A stretch of 64,000 nucleotides of DNA from contig NZ_CP118261.1 of NCBI RefSeq assembly GCF_013337045.2, forward strand, positions 1-64,000. The letters run 5' to 3'. Shown piece after piece: positions 61,741 to 64,000 of this stretch. Source of the DNA: Agrobacterium vitis (GTDB lineage Bacteria; Pseudomonadota; Alphaproteobacteria; Rhizobiales; Rhizobiaceae). The translations under genes were made by a program, and so were the position numbers. The notes under the pieces are model-generated. The model made no database searches. It was not told the origin of the DNA and worked only from the letters and a program-made list of their open reading frames with translations. Within the stretch, counting starts at the first letter, position 1. Each line of letters begins with the position of its first letter.

Positions 61741-62550
61741 CTACTTGCGTGGTCTGCCGGTGGGTCCTGAGTCTCCGAACTTTAGGAGCCTATCGGCTAA
61801 TTCCCGCGCCAGCGACGTTACGTAGCGAGAAAGCGCTTGCTGGTTTCCGTTCGAGAGATCTAGGTCGCCTATGCAAAGAACGGCCAGAATCGGCTGCTGA
61901 TCCGTACCAAGCACCGGCGCCGCGATGCCACGGGTGTCTTCAAAACGCTCACCATTGTCGACTGCGTAGCCTTGCGCCTGAATCTGTCCCATCTCTTTCT
62001 CGAGTTCGACGATATCCGTAATAGTCTTCGAGGTGTAGGTCGGGAGCCCTTCGACCTCATAGAGATATCTGCGCTCCGATTCGTCTAAAAAAGAAAGGAG
62101 CAATTTGCCGTCAGCACTGGCATGTGCCGGTTGGGCTAGCCCCGGCTCGAACTTCAGCTCTGGCCTTAGGGTTTTCGGGCCAGCAACATGGGCAAGAGAA
62201 ACGACGCGCATGCCTACCAGAGTGCTCAGTTGAGCATCATGACCCGTAGCCTCGACAAGTCGAGCAAGAAAGGCGGTCCCTTCGAGCACCGCGGGATTTG
62301 TAAGCAAAGCTGTGGTTCCGATGCCGAGCATTCGCGTACCCAACCGATACTTCGAGGTCCGAGAATTCTGTTCAATCCAGCCGAGGCCTACCAGCGTCGC
62401 CATAAGCCGATGAGTACTCCCAGGCGAGAGCTGTACACGTTCGGCCAGTTCAAGGATCCCCATCGGATAGGGATGTTCGGCGAGAGTTGTAACAATCCTG
62501 GCAGCTCTTTCGACTGCTCGTACTTTGGGCACGGAGATTGGCGTAACCAC
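61741..62550 (-). CDS. IclR-family transcriptional regulator
   Basis: 269-aa IclR-type regulator: N-terminal winged helix (ERAARIVTTLAEHPYPMGIL, AERVQLSPGSTHRLMATLVG, GWIEQNSRTSKYRLG) and an effector-binding domain (VLEGTAFLARLVEATGHDAQ, ASADGKLLLSFLDESE, AQGYAVDNGERFEDTRGIAA). GTG 62550 is chosen because an AGGAAAAAG sequence lies before it and upstream codons are low quality. It is divergent from the amidohydrolase gene, and palindromic motifs in front of both genes suggest it controls them and the ThDP gene. Confidence 0.9.
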   Translation of the reverse strand: MVTPISVPKVRAVERAARIVTTLAEHPYPMGILELAERVQLSPGSTHRLMATLVGLGWIEQNSRTSKYRLGTRMLGIGTTALLTNPAVLEGTAFLARLVEATGHDAQLSTLVGMRVVSLAHVAGPKTLRPELKFEPGLAQPAHASADGKLLLSFLDESERRYLYEVEGLPTYTSKTITDIVELEKEMGQIQAQGYAVDNGERFEDTRGIAAPVLGTDQQPILAVLCIGDLDLSNGNQQALSRYVTSLARELADRLLKFGDSGPTGRPRK

Positions 62551-62621
62551 TTGTTCTTTTTCCTGTCGATGGTAACTCGTTATGCCACAGTTAGTATAAC
62601 CGCCATCAAAGGGCAAATTGT

Positions 62622-62636
62622 TTCCGCCTGCCGGAA
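62622..62636. promoter_or_regulatory. IclR-type palindrome upstream of iclR
   Basis: TTCCG-CCTGC-CGGAA, perfect 5-bp arms, 71 bp upstream of the regulator start codon. Same geometry as the motifs at 58593 and 62880. Probably an autoregulatory site. Confidence 0.55.
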
Positions 62637-62879
62637 TATGTGACGAGCGGAAGGACAATGCGCGTGTCCTGCAGGATGCCGAACCTGTGGCGGCCTTGAA
62701 TGCAATCGTGCGTAGCGGAAATCAAAGTGAGTTTCGTCTCACCCTAATCGCCGCGCTGTGCGATCGGCCAACGACCAATTGTATCCCTTGATTGATCCTT
62801 TTCCATCCACATAGGACGTCCTTTGTCCGTGAAGGTATTGTCCAGCCTGGAAATGCATGCTAATGGAAATGAAATGATG

Positions 62880-62894
62880 TTCCGTCTGTTGGAA
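62880..62894. promoter_or_regulatory. IclR-type palindrome upstream of the amidohydrolase gene
   Basis: TTCCG-TCTGT-TGGAA, one mismatch between arms, 111 bp before ATG 63006. Together with 58593-58607 and 62622-62636 it defines TTCCG-N5-(C/T)GGAA. The rest of 62551-63005 has no gene. Confidence 0.55.
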
Positions 62895-63005
62895 TGTGCG
62901 GCGAGGAATATGGCTTAAACCGGCCGCGGGAAGATGTTCAGTGCGAGTTGAATGAAAGTGTAGGCGCCACTTCAGGCATGGCGCCAGCGAGGAGGAGTGA
63001 AGCAA

Positions 63006-64000
63006 ATGTATTCTCAACACAAGGTTCTCGACGTGCATGGCCACATGCGCGCCGTAGTCCCTGCATCCAGCTATCTGGCACTTCTTCTCGGGAGCAACAC
63101 GGCCATTCCCAGTCCGCTCTCAGGACTGGCGGACGATCCAGTAGCGCCGTTCCTGACGATGAAGAAGCGAGACATGGTGCCGCAGTCTTCCAATGAAGAC
63201 ATCCGCAAACTCGCAGACCAGCATGCGCGCTATTTGGAAGCGCGCAACATCGACGCCCAAATTCTTGGCCCACATCCGGTCGAGTTTCACGGTTGGCTCC
63301 CGTCGGCGCTCTTTAAGGAATGGACGATCTTCATCAACGATTTGATTTTTCGTTTCTGTCAGGCGCGACCTGATCGTTTTGTAGGAGCTTGCCAACTCCC
63401 GCAGCTATCGACTGAAAATGACGCGTCCCACATGCTTCCCGAACTTGAGCGTTGCGTAAAGGAATATGCCTTCGCCGCCACCTATGTGTTCCCAGATCCC
63501 ACTGGACGACGCGACACTCCACTGCTCAATCACCGCTATTGGGATCCGCTCTACGACTACTGCCAGGAGCATGACCTGCCGATTATCGTGCATGGCTCCG
63601 GCTCGCTGGATCAGCGGTTCGAAACCATTCCGATCGACTCGCAAATGGCCTTTGTGTGGGAGCAATACTATTCGTTGATGGCGTTGCGGCACAGCGACGT
63701 CTTCGAGCGGTTCCCCCGCCTGCGTGTTCTCATCTGCCACTGTGGTGGCGCGCTTGACCGTTTCGTTCAGCAATCGCCGCTGGTTAATCCCAAGCCCGAG
63801 CGGGATTTATCAGAAAACCTCTTTTTCGACACCTGTGCGCACGATCTCGATTTTCTTGCGGCGGCCGTGCATCAGCGCACCCCGGCCCAAATGTGCTTTG
63901 GAAGCGAGTCGCCCGGAACTGGCGGATTAAGACGTGCAGGCACGGAGCGAACGGTGGACGACCTTGTTCCAATGTTTGCCGAACATCCCAAGCTTGCCTT
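63006..64000 (+). CDS. amidohydrolase-family (amidohydrolase_2) enzyme, cut by the window end
   Basis: Open from ATG 63006 (ribosome site GAGGAGGAG) to the last base, at least 331 residues. N-terminal metal motif DVHGHM (about residues 9-14), DRFVGACQLPQLS, IIVHGSG (about 195), FERFPRLRVLICHCGGALDR and FDTCAHD. This is the decarboxylase/hydratase branch of the superfamily (ACMSD, gamma-resorcylate decarboxylase, 4-oxalomesaconate hydratase). With a hydroxylase and IclR nearby it likely works on an aromatic acid or a ring-cleavage product. The C-terminus, with the last metal-ligand Asp, is outside the window. Confidence 0.85.
   Translation, partial: MYSQHKVLDVHGHMRAVVPASSYLALLLGSNTAIPSPLSGLADDPVAPFLTMKKRDMVPQSSNEDIRKLADQHARYLEARNIDAQILGPHPVEFHGWLPSALFKEWTIFINDLIFRFCQARPDRFVGACQLPQLSTENDASHMLPELERCVKEYAFAATYVFPDPTGRRDTPLLNHRYWDPLYDYCQEHDLPIIVHGSGSLDQRFETIPIDSQMAFVWEQYYSLMALRHSDVFERFPRLRVLICHCGGALDRFVQQSPLVNPKPERDLSENLFFDTCAHDLDFLAAAVHQRTPAQMCFGSESPGTGGLRRAGTERTVDDLVPMFAEHPKLA

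Noticed and set aside
62551..63005. Small genes between iclR and the amidohydrolase
   Set aside because: Frames are short, without ribosome sites or family resemblance; the region is better explained as a regulatory gap with two palindromes.
1..64000. CRISPR arrays, tRNA or rRNA genes, riboswitches
   Set aside because: No regularly spaced repeats, no tRNA-like cloverleaf or CCA-ended segment and no known riboswitch core were noticed by reading; a dedicated covariance-model scan was not possible.

Overview
The window looks like a repABC megaplasmid of an alphaproteobacterium in the Rhizobiales (Rhizobium/Agrobacterium/Ochrobactrum type). It opens exactly at the repA start codon, as plasmid entries often do, and carries a complete repA-repB-ctRNA-repC unit. 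It also carries several gene families that are almost confined to rhizobial plasmids (DUF1403 next to scpB, an RHE_PE00001/DUF1612-type protein).

Layout. 1-3.7 kb: replication and partition, with a candidate parS palindrome after repC. 3.9-6.0 kb: a flavin monooxygenase gene split cleanly by an IS5-family (IS427-like) element. 6.6-8.3 kb: a TPR-like/GGDEF diguanylate cyclase. 8.7-11.7 kb: a plasmid maintenance block made of a tyrosine recombinase, a dif-like inverted repeat, DUF1403 and ScpB. 12-18.4 kb: a sparse region with a DUF4142 periplasmic protein, very small proteins and decayed genes. 18.7-22.5 kb: a complete Tn3-family transposon with 45-bp inverted repeats that truncates a neighbouring gene. 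22.8-26.2 kb: a FadR-type regulator, remnants of transport and catabolic genes, and the first of three secreted carboxylesterases. 26.2-33.5 kb: a GntR regulator divergent from a seven-gene catabolic/uptake operon (AA_synth protein, enamidase-like amidohydrolase, small dimeric-barrel protein, FAD hydroxylase, NMT1/SsuA-type ABC importer). 34.2-36.9 kb: an IS66 element. 37.6-42.5 kb: secreted esterase, neutral ceramidase-like hydrolase, and a third esterase broken by one in-frame amber codon. 42.8-44.1 kb: a decayed second copy of the DUF1403-scpB block. 44.5-55.0 kb: a LysR-controlled hydroxyquinol operon (hydroxyquinol 1,2-dioxygenase, maleylacetate reductase, complete Liv-type ABC importer, FAD phenol hydroxylase, second hydroxyquinol dioxygenase). 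55.2-56.4 kb: a dead MFS transporter. 56.7-64.0 kb: an IclR-associated catabolic cluster (MhpA-like hydroxylase, ThDP enzyme, hydrolase/carboxymuconolactone-decarboxylase fusion, amidohydrolase running off the window).

How it works together: this is an accessory catabolic plasmid. ABC importers bring in small aromatic or heterocyclic acids, FAD monooxygenases hydroxylate them, intradiol dioxygenases and amidohydrolases open rings, and maleylacetate reductase and a PcaL-like fusion feed 3-oxoadipate metabolism. Secreted esterases may release the aromatic acid from an ester outside the cytoplasm. Each module has its own regulator (GntR, LysR, IclR), and candidate operators are visible for all three. 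Transposons, IS elements and many truncated genes show repeated assembly and loss. Product names rest on reading motifs and family resemblance by eye; no database search was run.
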